From Streptomyces graminofaciens (GTDB taxonomy: Bacteria; Actinomycetota; Actinomycetes; Streptomycetales; Streptomycetaceae), in contig NZ_AP018448.1 of NCBI RefSeq assembly GCF_030294945.1, positions 5,982,001 to 6,046,000 on the forward strand: DNA of 64,000 bases. The letters run 5' to 3'. Of this stretch, positions 42,655-50,936 are shown one piece after another. The first letter of the stretch is position 1, and each line of letters opens with the position of its first letter. Below the pieces are notes generated by a model. It worked only from the letters and a program-made list of their open reading frames with translations. It was not told the DNA's origin and ran no database searches. Position numbers and translations under genes: made by a program.

Positions 42655-43818
42655 TCAACGGGGGCGGTCACTCACAACCGGCCGCCGCTTGAGCAGGCGA
42701 TCCATGTGGCTGATCGCCTCGCGCTGGGTGTCCTGCACGACGTGTGTGTACACGTCCATGGTGATGCTGATCTGACTGTGCCCGAGGATCTCCATGACGA
42801 CGCGGGGCGCGACTCCGGCAGCCGTGAGGAGGGTGGCCGTGCCATGCCGAGCGTCATGCAACCGGATCACGCGAAGGCCGGCGGACTCGGCGACGCGGGT
42901 GAAGGAGCGGTAGACGTTCCGAGGCTCGACCTGGCGACCGGTACGGGTGGTGAAGACGTACCCCGACTCCTGCCACTGCTCCCCCGCCTTGGCGCGTGCA
43001 GCGGACTGCCGCATGCGGTGCCAGCGCAGCGGGGCGATACAGAGCGCGGGAAGCGGGACGACACGTCGACGGCGGCTCTTGGGGTCGTCGTCGTACAGGA
43101 CGCCACGGCGCCGCTGGGTCTGCTGGCGGACGTAGAGCATGCGGTTTTCAAGGTCGAGGTCGGACCAGCGGAGACCGATGATCTCTCCCCTCCGCAGGCC
43201 CATGGCGATGGCAAGCACGAAGGCCGCGTAGAGGGGGTCTTTGCGGGATGCGGCGAGGAAGGTGAGCGTCTCGTCCAGGCTCCAGGGATTCATCTCCCGG
43301 TTGTCCGTACGGGGCGGCTCGACGAGCTTGGCGACGTTGCGCGTGATCAGCTCCTCGCGGCAGGCGGAGGACAGGGCGGAACGCAGAACGCGGTGCGACT
43401 CCTTGGCTGTTGCAGCAGTGGTCTCCTTCTCCAGACGGACGAGAAAGCCGCGCACGTCGGCGACGGCGAGGGATTCGAGCCGCTTGGAGCCGAGCAGCGG
43501 CACCAGGTAGAGCCGGACGTGCGACTCGTACTTGTCGTACGTGCTGAGCTTCCGCCGAGGCTTGATCACGTTGTCCAGCCAGTACGGCAGCCACTCGGAG
43601 AGCTTGGCCGAGCGGGTCGGCACGGGCACGCCCTGGTCGGCCTTGGCGAGCAGCTCCCTACGCTTGGTGTCACACTCCTGCCAGGTCTTGCCGTAGGCGA
43701 ACTTGCGGGCGCGGGTGCCGTCCGGCTGGAGCACGTAGACGGCGCACTGATAGCGGCCGTCCTTGCGCTTGGTGATCGTGCCTGCCCCGTTGGGGTTGCG
43801 CTTGCGCTGGCCGGCCAT
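42655..43818 (-). CDS. int: AICE tyrosine integrase
   Basis: This is a 387-residue phage-type integrase. It has an N-terminal arm-binding domain (residues 10-45), a core-binding domain (70-165) and a catalytic domain (175-370). The active site is complete: Arg209 in AMGLRRGEIIG, His321 and Arg324 in RLHDARHG, His347 in EILGHSQ, Tyr357 in DVYTHV. It carries out integration and, with Xis, excision at the tRNA-Arg site 55 bases away. Its start overlaps the xis stop by one base (TGATG). Confidence 0.95.
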   Translation of the reverse strand: MAGQRKRNPNGAGTITKRKDGRYQCAVYVLQPDGTRARKFAYGKTWQECDTKRRELLAKADQGVPVPTRSAKLSEWLPYWLDNVIKPRRKLSTYDKYESHVRLYLVPLLGSKRLESLAVADVRGFLVRLEKETTAATAKESHRVLRSALSSACREELITRNVAKLVEPPRTDNREMNPWSLDETLTFLAASRKDPLYAAFVLAIAMGLRRGEIIGLRWSDLDLENRMLYVRQQTQRRRGVLYDDDPKSRRRRVVPLPALCIAPLRWHRMRQSAARAKAGEQWQESGYVFTTRTGRQVEPRNVYRSFTRVAESAGLRVIRLHDARHGTATLLTAAGVAPRVVMEILGHSQISITMDVYTHVVQDTQREAISHMDRLLKRRPVVSDRPR

Positions 43819-44000
43819 CAGGCAGCCGCCTCCATTTCGCTGGTGATGTACTCACGGACAGCCCGTGCGGGGATGCGACGGCACCGGCCGATGGTGATCG
43901 AGGGCAGACGACGGGAGCGGATGAGGTCATAGACCGTGGAGCGACCGAGCTTGAGCCGCGCCATCACGTCAGGCACCGTCAGCAGTTCGTCGTCATGCAT
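43818..44000 (-). CDS. xis: excisionase, MerR/AlpA-like HTH
   Basis: This is a 60-residue protein, nearly all one helix_turn_helix_17 domain: LLTVPDVMARLKLGRSTVYD, then SRRLPSITIGRCRRIPARAV. It is the standard Xis of pSAM2-type elements and directs Int to excise. The gene overlaps the end of the replication gene by 8 bases and int by 1 base, so rep-xis-int is one transcription unit as in pSAM2. Confidence 0.92.
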   Translation of the reverse strand: MHDDELLTVPDVMARLKLGRSTVYDLIRSRRLPSITIGRCRRIPARAVREYITSEMEAAA

Positions 44001-45342
44001 GGGTGGGCTCTCCTTCCGTTCCGGGGGCGGGTTCGAGGGATGTGGCGAGCCAGGCTTCGGTGTCGGTGAGGCCGGTTCCGGCGAAGACCCAGTGGGCGAG
44101 GACGTACGTCGTGGTGTTCTCGCGCTCGGGCAGGGCGGCAGCGGCTTGGGTGCGGCGCCATTGGGCGCGGGCGTCGCGGAGGGCGCCGAGGGTGGTGGAG
44201 TAGCGGCGGGATTTGGTGGAGAAGTGGCCGCGGAAGCCGAGCATGTGGGCCCAGGCGCGCAGACGGAGGTGTTCGAGGTCTTTGCGGGCGCCGAGGGTCC
44301 AGGCGGTTCGGATGAGGCGGCGGGCGTGGTCGCTGATGTCGAGCTGTGCGAGTTCGGCGGCGAACTTCAGTGGCCGGTCGAGAGCTCCCGTGGCGGTTTC
44401 GGCGCCCTTGGTTGCGTACTTGGCGATGTATGCGGCGACTGCCCGCTCGGTCAGTTCCTGGCCGTTGTTGAAGTCGGCGGAGCGGATGGTGCGGACGTCG
44501 AGTTGGCGGCCGAAGGTGAAGGTGTGGGCGCGGTCGTCGATGACCGGGCCGTCCACGCGGACCTTGGCCGCTGCTGCCTCGATGGCGTCGGTCAGCAGCT
44601 CTGCTGTGGCCCACGCCGGGGGCGGGGAGTCTGCGCCGGTGGGGCCGTCGAGGCGGATGACGGCGTGGAAGTGAACGGCACCGCGCTTCTGGTACTCGGC
44701 GACCTTGGCGAAGGAGACGCGGGCGTGATCGCGGAACCGGCGTTGTGACAGTCCCGCGCGCTTGGCGACTTCCCGGCGCAGGTAGGTGGAGAAGCGCCGC
44801 CAGAGCGGACCGGCGTGCGCGTTCCAGAGGACGGCCGCTTCGTAGTCGTAGGTGTCGGGGTCGAGTGGGACGCCGAGTGTCTCGTCGTCCTGGTCGTGGC
44901 GGGTGCCGCAGCGGCAGGGGCGCCCGCTGGAAGGACGGTTGTGGACCGGGCCGAAGCTCGGTGCGGTGAAGGTGGCAAAGACGCGGGGGTGGGTGCCGAC
45001 GTGTTCGGGGACGCCCTTGCCACCGCGCAGGCCCGAGGTGATCAGGTGGAAGGTGTCCCGGCGGTAGACCTCGGCGCAGGCCGCACACCGAGTCGTACGG
45101 CGGTTGTTGCATCGGACGAGGAGGTTCCCGGCCGGGAGGTCGGTGGAGTCGAGGTGCTGGAGAACGCGGCCAATCTCGCCGGTCGTGGTGTCGATGTCGT
45201 ACTCGGTGCGGTGGCCGTCCAGGCGGATCGGGTGGGTGCAGCCGCCGAGGCCGGAGAGCTGGCGGAGGATACCGGGCAGGGTGCCGTGCTCGGCGAGCTT
45301 CGTGAGGTCCGGGAGCGGGGGCGGGGTGGTGCGGGTGAAGAT
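43993..45342 (-). CDS. repSA: RepSA-like replication initiator, ATC start?
   Basis: The open frame encodes about 449 residues of a pSAM2 RepSA-type rolling-circle initiator. It has a cysteine cluster near residues 80-95 (TTRCAACAEVYRRDTFHLIT), RPSSGRPCRCGTRHD, the HUH-like GAVHFHAVIRLDG and a helical C-terminus with NGQELTERAVAAYIAKYATK. No ATG, GTG or TTG precedes this sequence in frame. The best signal is GAAGGAG six bases before an ATC at 45342. The first canonical codon (GTG 44556) lies past the HUH motif and would remove the active site. So the start is either a rare AUC codon or a mutated one. Confidence 0.85.
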   Translation of the reverse strand: MFTRTTPPPLPDLTKLAEHGTLPGILRQLSGLGGCTHPIRLDGHRTEYDIDTTTGEIGRVLQHLDSTDLPAGNLLVRCNNRRTTRCAACAEVYRRDTFHLITSGLRGGKGVPEHVGTHPRVFATFTAPSFGPVHNRPSSGRPCRCGTRHDQDDETLGVPLDPDTYDYEAAVLWNAHAGPLWRRFSTYLRREVAKRAGLSQRRFRDHARVSFAKVAEYQKRGAVHFHAVIRLDGPTGADSPPPAWATAELLTDAIEAAAAKVRVDGPVIDDRAHTFTFGRQLDVRTIRSADFNNGQELTERAVAAYIAKYATKGAETATGALDRPLKFAAELAQLDISDHARRLIRTAWTLGARKDLEHLRLRAWAHMLGFRGHFSTKSRRYSTTLGALRDARAQWRRTQAAAALPERENTTTYVLAHWVFAGTGLTDTEAWLATSLEPAPGTEGEPTHA

Positions 45343-45434
45343 GGCGGTCTCCTTCTGACTGGCTCGGTCAGGAGTTATGGCCCTGGGGCGGCAGATGCTT
45401 GGTCGTGTGTGCCGCCCCAGGTGCTTGGCGCGGT

Positions 45435-45680
45435 TCAGCGCCGGTTCTGCTCGCGCAGCAGGGAGCGCAGGACCACAGCCGCGATGGCCACGGAGATGGC
45501 CGAGACGGCGACGGCGGCCAGGAGCGCGGTAAGGACGACACCGCCCATGACCACGGCCGCCACCACGGCGGGGCTGATGTGGAGCGTTGGGAGCGTGCGC
45601 CGGACGGGCGCCGGGTCAGTCGGGGTGTGGGTGTGTGCGGGCGCCGGGGTGGGGTTGTCGGGGTACTTGGGCAGGAACAT
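45435..45680 (-). CDS. SpdD-like transfer/spread membrane protein
   Basis: This is an 81-residue protein. ATG 45680 lies 8 bases after GAGGAGG. The N-terminus is Pro/Thr-rich (FLPKYPDNPTPAPAHTHTPT). One long hydrophobic segment follows (VVAAVVMGGVVLTALLAAVA), and the tail is basic. It resembles SpdD/SpdC of Streptomyces plasmids, which help spread the element between septa. A KorSA-type site lies just upstream at 45700. Confidence 0.75.
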   Translation of the reverse strand: MFLPKYPDNPTPAPAHTHTPTDPAPVRRTLPTLHISPAVVAAVVMGGVVLTALLAAVAVSAISVAIAAVVLRSLLREQNRR

Positions 45681-45699
45681 GGTCACGCCCTCCTCATCT

Positions 45700-45715
45700 A
45701 CTCGTCTAGGCGTGT
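45700..45715. promoter_or_regulatory. KorSA-type operator 1
   Basis: ACTCGTCTAGGCGTGT. The conserved half-site is ACTCGTCTA; the second half is degenerate. It lies between the spd genes. Confidence 0.55.
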
Positions 45716-45900
45716 GAGCGGTTTATGACGTCAACGCCGGTACGCGTGCCGGATTCGATTGCGGGGGCGAGGAAGGTCTGCGAGAGCCAGAAGCCGAAGA
45801 GGGCGATCAGGACGACGACCCAGGTGCGGACGCCGAGGAACTTGACCGCGCCCCAGGCGAAGAGGCCGAGGACGACGACGAGCGGCAGGCTGACGGTCAC
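45706..45900 (-). CDS. small two-helix spread-type membrane protein
   Basis: This is a 64-residue protein starting at GTG 45900 behind AAAGGA. Two hydrophobic segments (SLPLVVVLGLFAWGAVKFLG and WVVVLIALFGFWLSQTFLA) precede a short polar tail. It matches the small membrane proteins in the spd cluster of AICEs. Its end overlaps a KorSA-type site. Confidence 0.75.
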   Translation of the reverse strand: MTVSLPLVVVLGLFAWGAVKFLGVRTWVVVLIALFGFWLSQTFLAPAIESGTRTGVDVINRSHA

Positions 45901-45924
45901 GGTGTGCGGGGTCCTTTCGGCGGA

Positions 45925-46116
45925 TCAGCGGACGGGGCAGCGGTGGGTGCGTGCGGCCAGCTCGGCGGCGGCGCGGCTGTCGTAGTCGGCGGAGAAGCCG
46001 CAGCGCGGCGCGGTGCAGGCGGCGGTGTGCTTCTCACGGCCCCGGCCGTCGTAGGACGTGGCGACCTGGACGGGGCCGATGCGGGTGACGTTGCGGAAGC
46101 GGCGGTTGGCGGACAT
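45925..46116 (-). CDS. mobile element transfer protein (SpdA-like)
   Basis: This is a 63-residue soluble protein. ATG 46116 follows GAAAGGA. RIGPVQVATSYDGRGREKHT and CTAPRCGFSADYDSRAAAEL with HRCP suggest a small zinc-binding protein. It belongs to the family annotated as mobile element transfer protein in Streptomyces conjugative elements. Exact role unknown. Confidence 0.75.
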   Translation of the reverse strand: MSANRRFRNVTRIGPVQVATSYDGRGREKHTAACTAPRCGFSADYDSRAAAELAARTHRCPVR

Positions 46117-46127
46117 CGGGCTTCCTT

Positions 46128-46787
46128 TCAGAGGTGGGCGGCGATGGCTTCGGCCATGGGCGCGGGGACGCCGAGGCGGGCGCGAAGGGTGGGGGTGTCG
46201 ATGGGTGTTCCGGTGCGTGTGTGGTGTTCAGCGGCGACCTTGCGGGCGTGTTCAACGAGGGCAGCCGGGACGGCGACGGCAGGTCGCTCAGGCGGCGGCT
46301 CGATGGCCGGTGGACTCGGCGACGGTTCCGGCGGCTCCACCGGGTCGAGGTTCGGGACGTGTTCGGGGGCGTCCTCCTGGTCCGCAGGGTCGGCTGTGTG
46401 CTCGGTGTCCTCGGCGGCCGTTGTCGGTGTGGTGTGGGCGAGGAGGGTTCCGCCGAGGAAGGCGACGGCGGGCCAGCCCGCGACGAGGATGCGCAGCCAG
46501 GCCGGGACGTCGTTCATGTCGAGGAGGCCGGCGGTGGCGACGTTCGCGCCGAGGGAGGCGGCGAGGGCGATGACGAACCAGCACCACCCGGCCGCTTTCG
46601 CCTCACCCGAGCGCAGTCGGCGCCAGGCGGCGACGAGCAACAGGTCGACCGAGACCGGGTAGGCCCACGCTTTCCAGCCGTCCTGTCCGGCCGCCAGGGC
46701 GATGTCGTGCAGGTGGGCGAAGGACAGCGCGGCGGCGATGAGCGCCTGGACGAGCACCGCGTCGACACGGGCCAGTTGGGCGCGCAT
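46128..46787 (-). CDS. DUF2637-type membrane protein (SpdB-like)
   Basis: This is a 219-residue protein. ATG 46787 follows AAGGAG. Residues 5-110 hold four hydrophobic helices (LVQALIAAALSFAHLHDIAL, WAYPVSVDLLLVAAWRRLRS, WCWFVIALAASLGANVATAG, LAGWPAVAFLGGTLLAH-like). A Pro/Glu-rich linker leads to a C-terminal winged-helix-like tail (ALVEHARKVAAEHHTRTG). It is the usual partner of TraB in intramycelial spread. Confidence 0.82.
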   Translation of the reverse strand: MRAQLARVDAVLVQALIAAALSFAHLHDIALAAGQDGWKAWAYPVSVDLLLVAAWRRLRSGEAKAAGWCWFVIALAASLGANVATAGLLDMNDVPAWLRILVAGWPAVAFLGGTLLAHTTPTTAAEDTEHTADPADQEDAPEHVPNLDPVEPPEPSPSPPAIEPPPERPAVAVPAALVEHARKVAAEHHTRTGTPIDTPTLRARLGVPAPMAEAIAAHL

Positions 46788-46870
46788 GGAGGGGCTCCTT
46801 TCGGGTGCAGGCATGGCAGGGGTAGGGAGTTGGCGCGAGACGGTCACGCCGACCGGAGTGGGAGTGAGGC

Positions 46871-48247
46871 TCAGTCGGTCAGCGGGTGCGGCTGTACCGC
46901 CGGGGCCGGGGACTCGACGGACAGTACGGGCACGTAGGGCTGGAACGGCTTGAGCGCGGGCAGGTCGGGCACCAGGTGGGCCGATTCCCGGCAGATCCCG
47001 GCAGCGTCGCCGAGGGACAGGTACGGCGTGCGGATGCGGGACCAGCCGCCGGAGGTGTCACCGGCCACGGCCAGGCCGGGCAGCTCGGGAGCGATGGCGC
47101 ATGCGGCGAGGACGGCTTCGGGGGCGATGTCGCCGAGGGCCATCTTCGCGGAGGCTTCGTCGTTGACGCGATGGCAGACCCGGCCGGTCAGTTGAGCGCG
47201 GAGCATGGTGGCGCCCTTGCCCAGCTCGGCGCCGAAGCGCTGCCCGCAGACCTCCAGGTAGATCCCGGCGGCGCGGCCGAGCTGGGCGAGGCGGATGAGC
47301 TGGGTGACCATCTCGTCCCGGCGTTCCTCGTCCTTCTTCGTGGCGACGAGGAAGAGTTCGGCCACCTCGTCGACGAACAGCACGATCGGTACCGGGCGTT
47401 CACTCTCGGGCAGGCCCCAGATGTCGGAGGTGATCTCCTCGTCGGGGGTGTCCGGGGCGATGCCTTGCCGGGCCTTGATCAGGTCGTAGCGGTTCTCCAT
47501 TTCCTTGACGAGCACGGGCAGCAGTTCGGCCGCCTGCTCGGGGTCGGTGGCGAGGGCGGAGAGCCGGGAGGCGAACGGCGCCAGCTCCACGCCCCGCTTG
47601 CAGTCGATACCGACCAGCGCGACGGGTTGCCGGGCGAGCCCGGTGATCAGGTGCCGCAGGTACATGGACTTCCCCGACAGCGTGGCGCCGAGGGTCAGCT
47701 GATGGGGAATGGTGCGGTAGTCGCGGACGAACGGGGTCGCGTCCTCCCGCAGTGCCACGGGCACCTTGAGGAACTCGACGGCGGCCTTGCGGGGCATCCG
47801 CACGTTCCGCAGCACGTCGAAGCCGACAAGCCGCAGTTCGACCACGCCCGGCTTGACCGTCGTCACGTACACGGCGTGCACCCCCCACGCGTGCCGCAGC
47901 CGCTCGGCGGAGGCGGCGACGTCCGCCGGTTCCTGGCCCGGAGCGAGCCGGAGGCGAAGCCGCAGCCCGGTCGCGGTGGGCCGGATGATGCCCCGGCGCG
48001 GCGGTACCGGCCGGACTTCGCGGCGGGTGGTGGCCTTGACGGCGAGGACCCGCAGCCGGGACGGCGCCACGGTCAGCCCGCATGCCTCCATGACCGAGCC
48101 GTACGTCCCGAGGAGTCGGGCGGTGGATATCGGCAGGCCGACCGTGGGCCAGTACACGCGGGGGTGTTTGGCTCGGGCGTAGGCGGCCCCGCCGCCGAGT
48201 GCGGCGACAGGACCACCCACCTCCAGAAGTGTCACCAGGTCGGACAT
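46871..48247 (-). CDS. traB: TraB/FtsK-type DNA translocase
   Basis: This is a 458-residue conjugation ATPase. ATG 48247 overlaps the previous stop (TGATG). Walker A is TLGATLSGKSMYL and Walker B PIVLFVDEVAELF. LIRLAQLGRAAGIYLEVCGQ is the RecA-like sensor region. A membrane-associated N-terminus and a C-terminal domain follow, the latter expected to recognise clt repeats. TraB moves double-stranded DNA between hyphae without nicking, so this element should be self-transmissible if KorSA permits. Confidence 0.92.
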   Translation of the reverse strand: MSDLVTLLEVGGPVAALGGGAAYARAKHPRVYWPTVGLPISTARLLGTYGSVMEACGLTVAPSRLRVLAVKATTRREVRPVPPRRGIIRPTATGLRLRLRLAPGQEPADVAASAERLRHAWGVHAVYVTTVKPGVVELRLVGFDVLRNVRMPRKAAVEFLKVPVALREDATPFVRDYRTIPHQLTLGATLSGKSMYLRHLITGLARQPVALVGIDCKRGVELAPFASRLSALATDPEQAAELLPVLVKEMENRYDLIKARQGIAPDTPDEEITSDIWGLPESERPVPIVLFVDEVAELFLVATKKDEERRDEMVTQLIRLAQLGRAAGIYLEVCGQRFGAELGKGATMLRAQLTGRVCHRVNDEASAKMALGDIAPEAVLAACAIAPELPGLAVAGDTSGGWSRIRTPYLSLGDAAGICRESAHLVPDLPALKPFQPYVPVLSVESPAPAVQPHPLTD

Positions 48248-48603
48248 CAGGCGGTGGCCCCCATGGCGGCCGGGAAGGCGGCCGGAGTCACGGCGGCGGC
48301 GCGGAAGGCGATGCCGTGCCGCTGCTGTCCGTTGAACACCGACTCCCACGGCCGGGCGACCAGCCCCGGCAGCGCGACCGGGGCCCCCAGGGCCAGCCCT
48401 TCGGCCACACCGCCTTCCGGCACGGTGACCTTGATCAGCGACGACTCGCCGTCCTCGATGTAGACGACGCCGATCGTCATCAGCGCTTCCCCGCTGACGG
48501 CGTCCTTGGCGATCTCGCCCGTCTGCCGGTCCCGGACCTTGGGCTCGGGAGCCTCCGTCAGCAGGATCGTTGCGGCCGAGGTCTCAACACGGATGGTACG
48601 CAA
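48247..48603 (-). CDS. SCO3933-family regulatory protein
   Basis: This is a 118-residue protein starting at TTG 48603 behind GGGGAAG. A beta-rich fold is predicted: VETSAATILLTEAPEPKVRD, TIGVVYIEDGESSLIKVTVP, LGAPVALPGLVARPWE. The family sits next to traB in many AICEs. A KorSA-type site lies 18 bases upstream. Confidence 0.82.
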   Translation of the reverse strand: MRTIRVETSAATILLTEAPEPKVRDRQTGEIAKDAVSGEALMTIGVVYIEDGESSLIKVTVPEGGVAEGLALGAPVALPGLVARPWESVFNGQQRHGIAFRAAAVTPAAFPAAMGATA

Positions 48604-48620
48604 GGGAACTTCCCCTATCT

Positions 48621-48636
48621 ACTCGTCTATACATGT
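48621..48636. promoter_or_regulatory. KorSA-type operator 2
   Basis: ACTCGTCTATACATGT, upstream of the SCO3933-type gene and traB. The first ten bases match the other sites. Confidence 0.65.
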
Positions 48637-48695
48637 GACGTCCGGTGAACCCGGTCTCCGGGCTCATGCGAACGACTCTGCCACACCACTTGCCC

Positions 48696-48711
48696 ACTCG
48701 TCTATACGAGT
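48696..48711. promoter_or_regulatory. KorSA-type operator 3
   Basis: ACTCGTCTATACGAGT, the best dyad of the set (ACTCGT and ACGAGT around four bases). It lies about 90 bases upstream of the transfer genes. Confidence 0.7.
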
Positions 48712-48771
48712 ATGCCTGTTGGGGTGTACGAGTCGGAGAAGCATCCCCGCGCACCACCGCAAACCACCTGA

Positions 48772-49560
48772 TTACGTCGCCGGAAGCTGATACGACAGCA
48801 CGTACGCATCCGCCGCCATAACCGTGTCGCAGACCTCAACGGCCCGCCCCTCGGTGTCGAAGGCAGTGCGGATCAGGTGAATGACCGGCACACCGGAGGC
48901 CAGCCGCAGCGTCTTCACCTCTGCGGGCGAGGGCATCCGGGCCCGGATCTCCTCCTCGAAGTGATCGAGGCGATGGCCCAGCTCCTCCAGCCGGGCGTAG
49001 ATGCCACCGGGGCCGGGGTTGGGTTCGGCGATCGGCGTACCGCGCGCGATGTCCAGGGGCAGATAGGACGCGGCGAACTCGACCGGACGACCGTCGAGCA
49101 GATACCGGCGCCGACGCGCCAGCACCCGCCGCACGGACCCGAGCCGGGCCGAGACGTCCTGACTGGCCTTTTCTTCCTTCACCTCAAGGCTGTCGACCTG
49201 AGGGTGACTGCCGGCGGCGTTCGCTTCGACGATGAAGGCGGACTTGCCCTGCTCACGGTGCCGCCGGGCGAACCGGTCGGAGGCGAGCCGCCGCACGGGC
49301 GGCCGTGGTCGCACGAAGACGCCCTTGCCGTGCTCGGCGTGCACGAGTCCTTCGCCCTGGAGGACGGAGAAGGAGTTTCGGACCGTCATCCGGGATACCC
49401 CGTAGTGATCGACAAGTTCCGCTTCCGAGGGCAGCTTCTCGCCCTCCTTGAACCGCCCACGGTCGATGGCCTCGCGCAGCTGGTCGGCGATCTGCCGGAA
49501 AACCGCACGATCGCTCGTGGGGTCGAGATCGCCGAGGAGGCCGGAAGGAAGAGAGGGCAC
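48772..49560 (-). CDS. korSA: KorSA-type GntR/UTRA repressor
   Basis: This is a 262-residue protein starting at GTG 49560 behind AAAGGAG. The GntR winged helix is RQIADQLREAIDRGRFKEGE with LVDHYGVSRMTVRNSFSVLQ. The UTRA domain has VLARRRRYLLDGRPVEFAAS, GGIYARLEELGHRLDHFEEE and the usual ending. KorSA of pSAM2 represses the transfer and replication activator genes and itself. Four copies of an ACTCGTCTA-type site (45700, 48621, 48696 and, inverted, 49573) are all in the element. Confidence 0.92.
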   Translation of the reverse strand: MPSLPSGLLGDLDPTSDRAVFRQIADQLREAIDRGRFKEGEKLPSEAELVDHYGVSRMTVRNSFSVLQGEGLVHAEHGKGVFVRPRPPVRRLASDRFARRHREQGKSAFIVEANAAGSHPQVDSLEVKEEKASQDVSARLGSVRRVLARRRRYLLDGRPVEFAASYLPLDIARGTPIAEPNPGPGGIYARLEELGHRLDHFEEEIRARMPSPAEVKTLRLASGVPVIHLIRTAFDTEGRAVEVCDTVMAADAYVLSYQLPAT

Positions 49561-49572
49561 GTGTACTCCTTT

Positions 49573-49588
49573 AGATATCTAGACGAGT
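49573..49588. promoter_or_regulatory. KorSA-type operator 4
   Basis: AGATATCTAGACGAGT, the reverse complement of an ACTCGTCTA half-site. It lies 13 bases from the korSA start, between korSA and the divergent Nudix gene, and so probably controls both. Confidence 0.7.
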
Positions 49589-49643
49589 GGGCGTTTGTTG
49601 TTGCTACGGTGGAGAGCCTAGCCAGCCGAGAGGGCCGAGGAAC

Positions 49644-50075
49644 GTGAGCACCGACCGTCCGCACTCCGTGAGCGTCGCCGGAGTCATCGTCGACGAACAG
49701 GGCCGTGCCCTCTTGATCAAGCGCCGCGACAACGGCCACTGGGAACCGCCGGGCGGAGTCCTCGAACGCGAGGAAACCATCCCGGAAGCCCTCCAGCGCG
49801 AAGTTCTCGAAGAGACCGGCGTCAAGATCGCGCTTCCCGCGACCCTGACCGGCGTCTACAAGAACATGACGGGACTGATCGTCTCGCTGGTCTTCCGCTG
49901 CGAGGCGGCCGACGGCACGCCGACCACCGGAGACGAGACCCGCGCCCTGCGCTGGGCCACCCGTGAAGAAGTCACCGAGCTTGCCGACGAGGCGTACGCG
50001 ATCCGCGTCCTGGACGCATTGGACGCGGCATCCCCGCCGGCCATCCGCGCCCACGACGGCGTGAAACTCGTCTAG
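49644..50075 (+). CDS. pif: Nudix hydrolase, Pif-like immunity factor
   Basis: This is a 143-residue protein starting at GTG 49644 behind GAGG. The Nudix box is complete: GGVLEREETIPEALQREVLE followed by ETGV. In pSAM2 the Nudix protein Pif, encoded near korSA, prevents redundant transfer into cells that already carry the element. Position and size match, and function is inferred from that. Divergent from korSA with a shared operator. Confidence 0.85.
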   Translation: MSTDRPHSVSVAGVIVDEQGRALLIKRRDNGHWEPPGGVLEREETIPEALQREVLEETGVKIALPATLTGVYKNMTGLIVSLVFRCEAADGTPTTGDETRALRWATREEVTELADEAYAIRVLDALDAASPPAIRAHDGVKLV

Positions 50076-50121
50076 CCCGAACCCGCTGCACATGGCGGCC
50101 TACCAGCATGAAGGAACTTGT

Positions 50122-50550
50122 ATGCACGAGTATACGAGCACCGCCCGGGTCTGGGGACTCACTTGCCCAGGATTTCCGGAAGAGGTGAGCCGGGCCCGCC
50201 GCTGGACACGCGACATCCTGCGCGGATCACCCCTGGCCGACGATGCCGAACTGATCGTGAGCGAACTGAGCGCGAACGCAATCCTCCATACGGCCAGCGG
50301 CCTGGAGACGGGCAGCTTCCACCTGGCCCTAGCGGTGACCCGCAACGTGATCGCCCTGTCAGTGACGGACGGAGGAGGCACCGGTACGGCCCCGAAAGTC
50401 GAGCACCAGGACGACGAGGCCGAACACGGCCGCGGTTTGGGCATGGTCACCGCACTCGCCCACCGAATCGCCATCCACGGCAGCAAGGCTGGCTACACGG
50501 TCACTGCGGAACTCTTCACCGGCACCCGACCGGGAGACCGCCTGTGCTGA
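50122..50550 (+). CDS. GHKL/RsbW-type ATP-binding protein
   Basis: This is a 142-residue protein. ATG 50122 follows AAGGAA. It is a compact anti-sigma-like HATPase_c fold: DDAELIVSELSANAILHTAS (N-box), SVTDGGGTGTAPKV (G1), GRGLGMVTALAHRIAI (G2). There are no kinase or receiver domains. Streptomyces has many such RsbW-like proteins. Inside AICEs they are common next to the Nudix gene. It is coupled to the next gene by a 7-base overlap. Confidence 0.85.
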   Translation: MHEYTSTARVWGLTCPGFPEEVSRARRWTRDILRGSPLADDAELIVSELSANAILHTASGLETGSFHLALAVTRNVIALSVTDGGGTGTAPKVEHQDDEAEHGRGLGMVTALAHRIAIHGSKAGYTVTAELFTGTRPGDRLC

Positions 50551-50936
50551 AGGACGACGCCCGCCGCGGCTACTGGTGTGAATGCTGGACCGAAGACCTC
50601 AACGGTCAGGGCCGGTTGGAGCTGAGGGGGTCGTTCGACGCCTACTCGGCGCCCCAGGCCGACAGATGGGTAGCCGTGGCGCTCCGCACCATCTCCCCGG
50701 CATTCGACCCGGACGCGTCAGCGCAGGCGTGGGAGTGGCTGTACGACGGCCGCATAGAGACCCGTCGAGCCCTGTTGCGCTGCGAGCCCTGCACGGTGTC
50801 CGTCACCCACACCACGACCCGCATCACCTGGACCATCCGACCAGTGGTCTTCCTGCCGCTCGCGCACCGCGAAGCCAGGCAACTGCCGTCATGCGCATAC
50901 GACTTCAAGCCGCGACCGGACCAGCAGACCAACTGA
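50544..50936 (+). CDS. hypothetical protein coupled to GHKL ATPase
   Basis: This is a 130-residue protein starting at GTG 50544 behind GGGAG, overlapping the previous gene. It begins with a C-x-C region (YWCECWTEDLNGQGRLELRG), and a mixed alpha/beta body has AFDPDASAQAWEWLYDGRIE. It ends in VFLPLAHREARQLPSC. No known family. It may be the ligand or partner of the ATPase. Confidence 0.7.
   Translation: MLKDDARRGYWCECWTEDLNGQGRLELRGSFDAYSAPQADRWVAVALRTISPAFDPDASAQAWEWLYDGRIETRRALLRCEPCTVSVTHTTTRITWTIRPVVFLPLAHREARQLPSCAYDFKPRPDQQTN

Noticed and set aside
50101..50140. Fifth KorSA site at GCACGAGTATACGAGC
   Set aside because: Half-sites and spacing deviate and it overlaps the GHKL start codon; chance similarity is likely.
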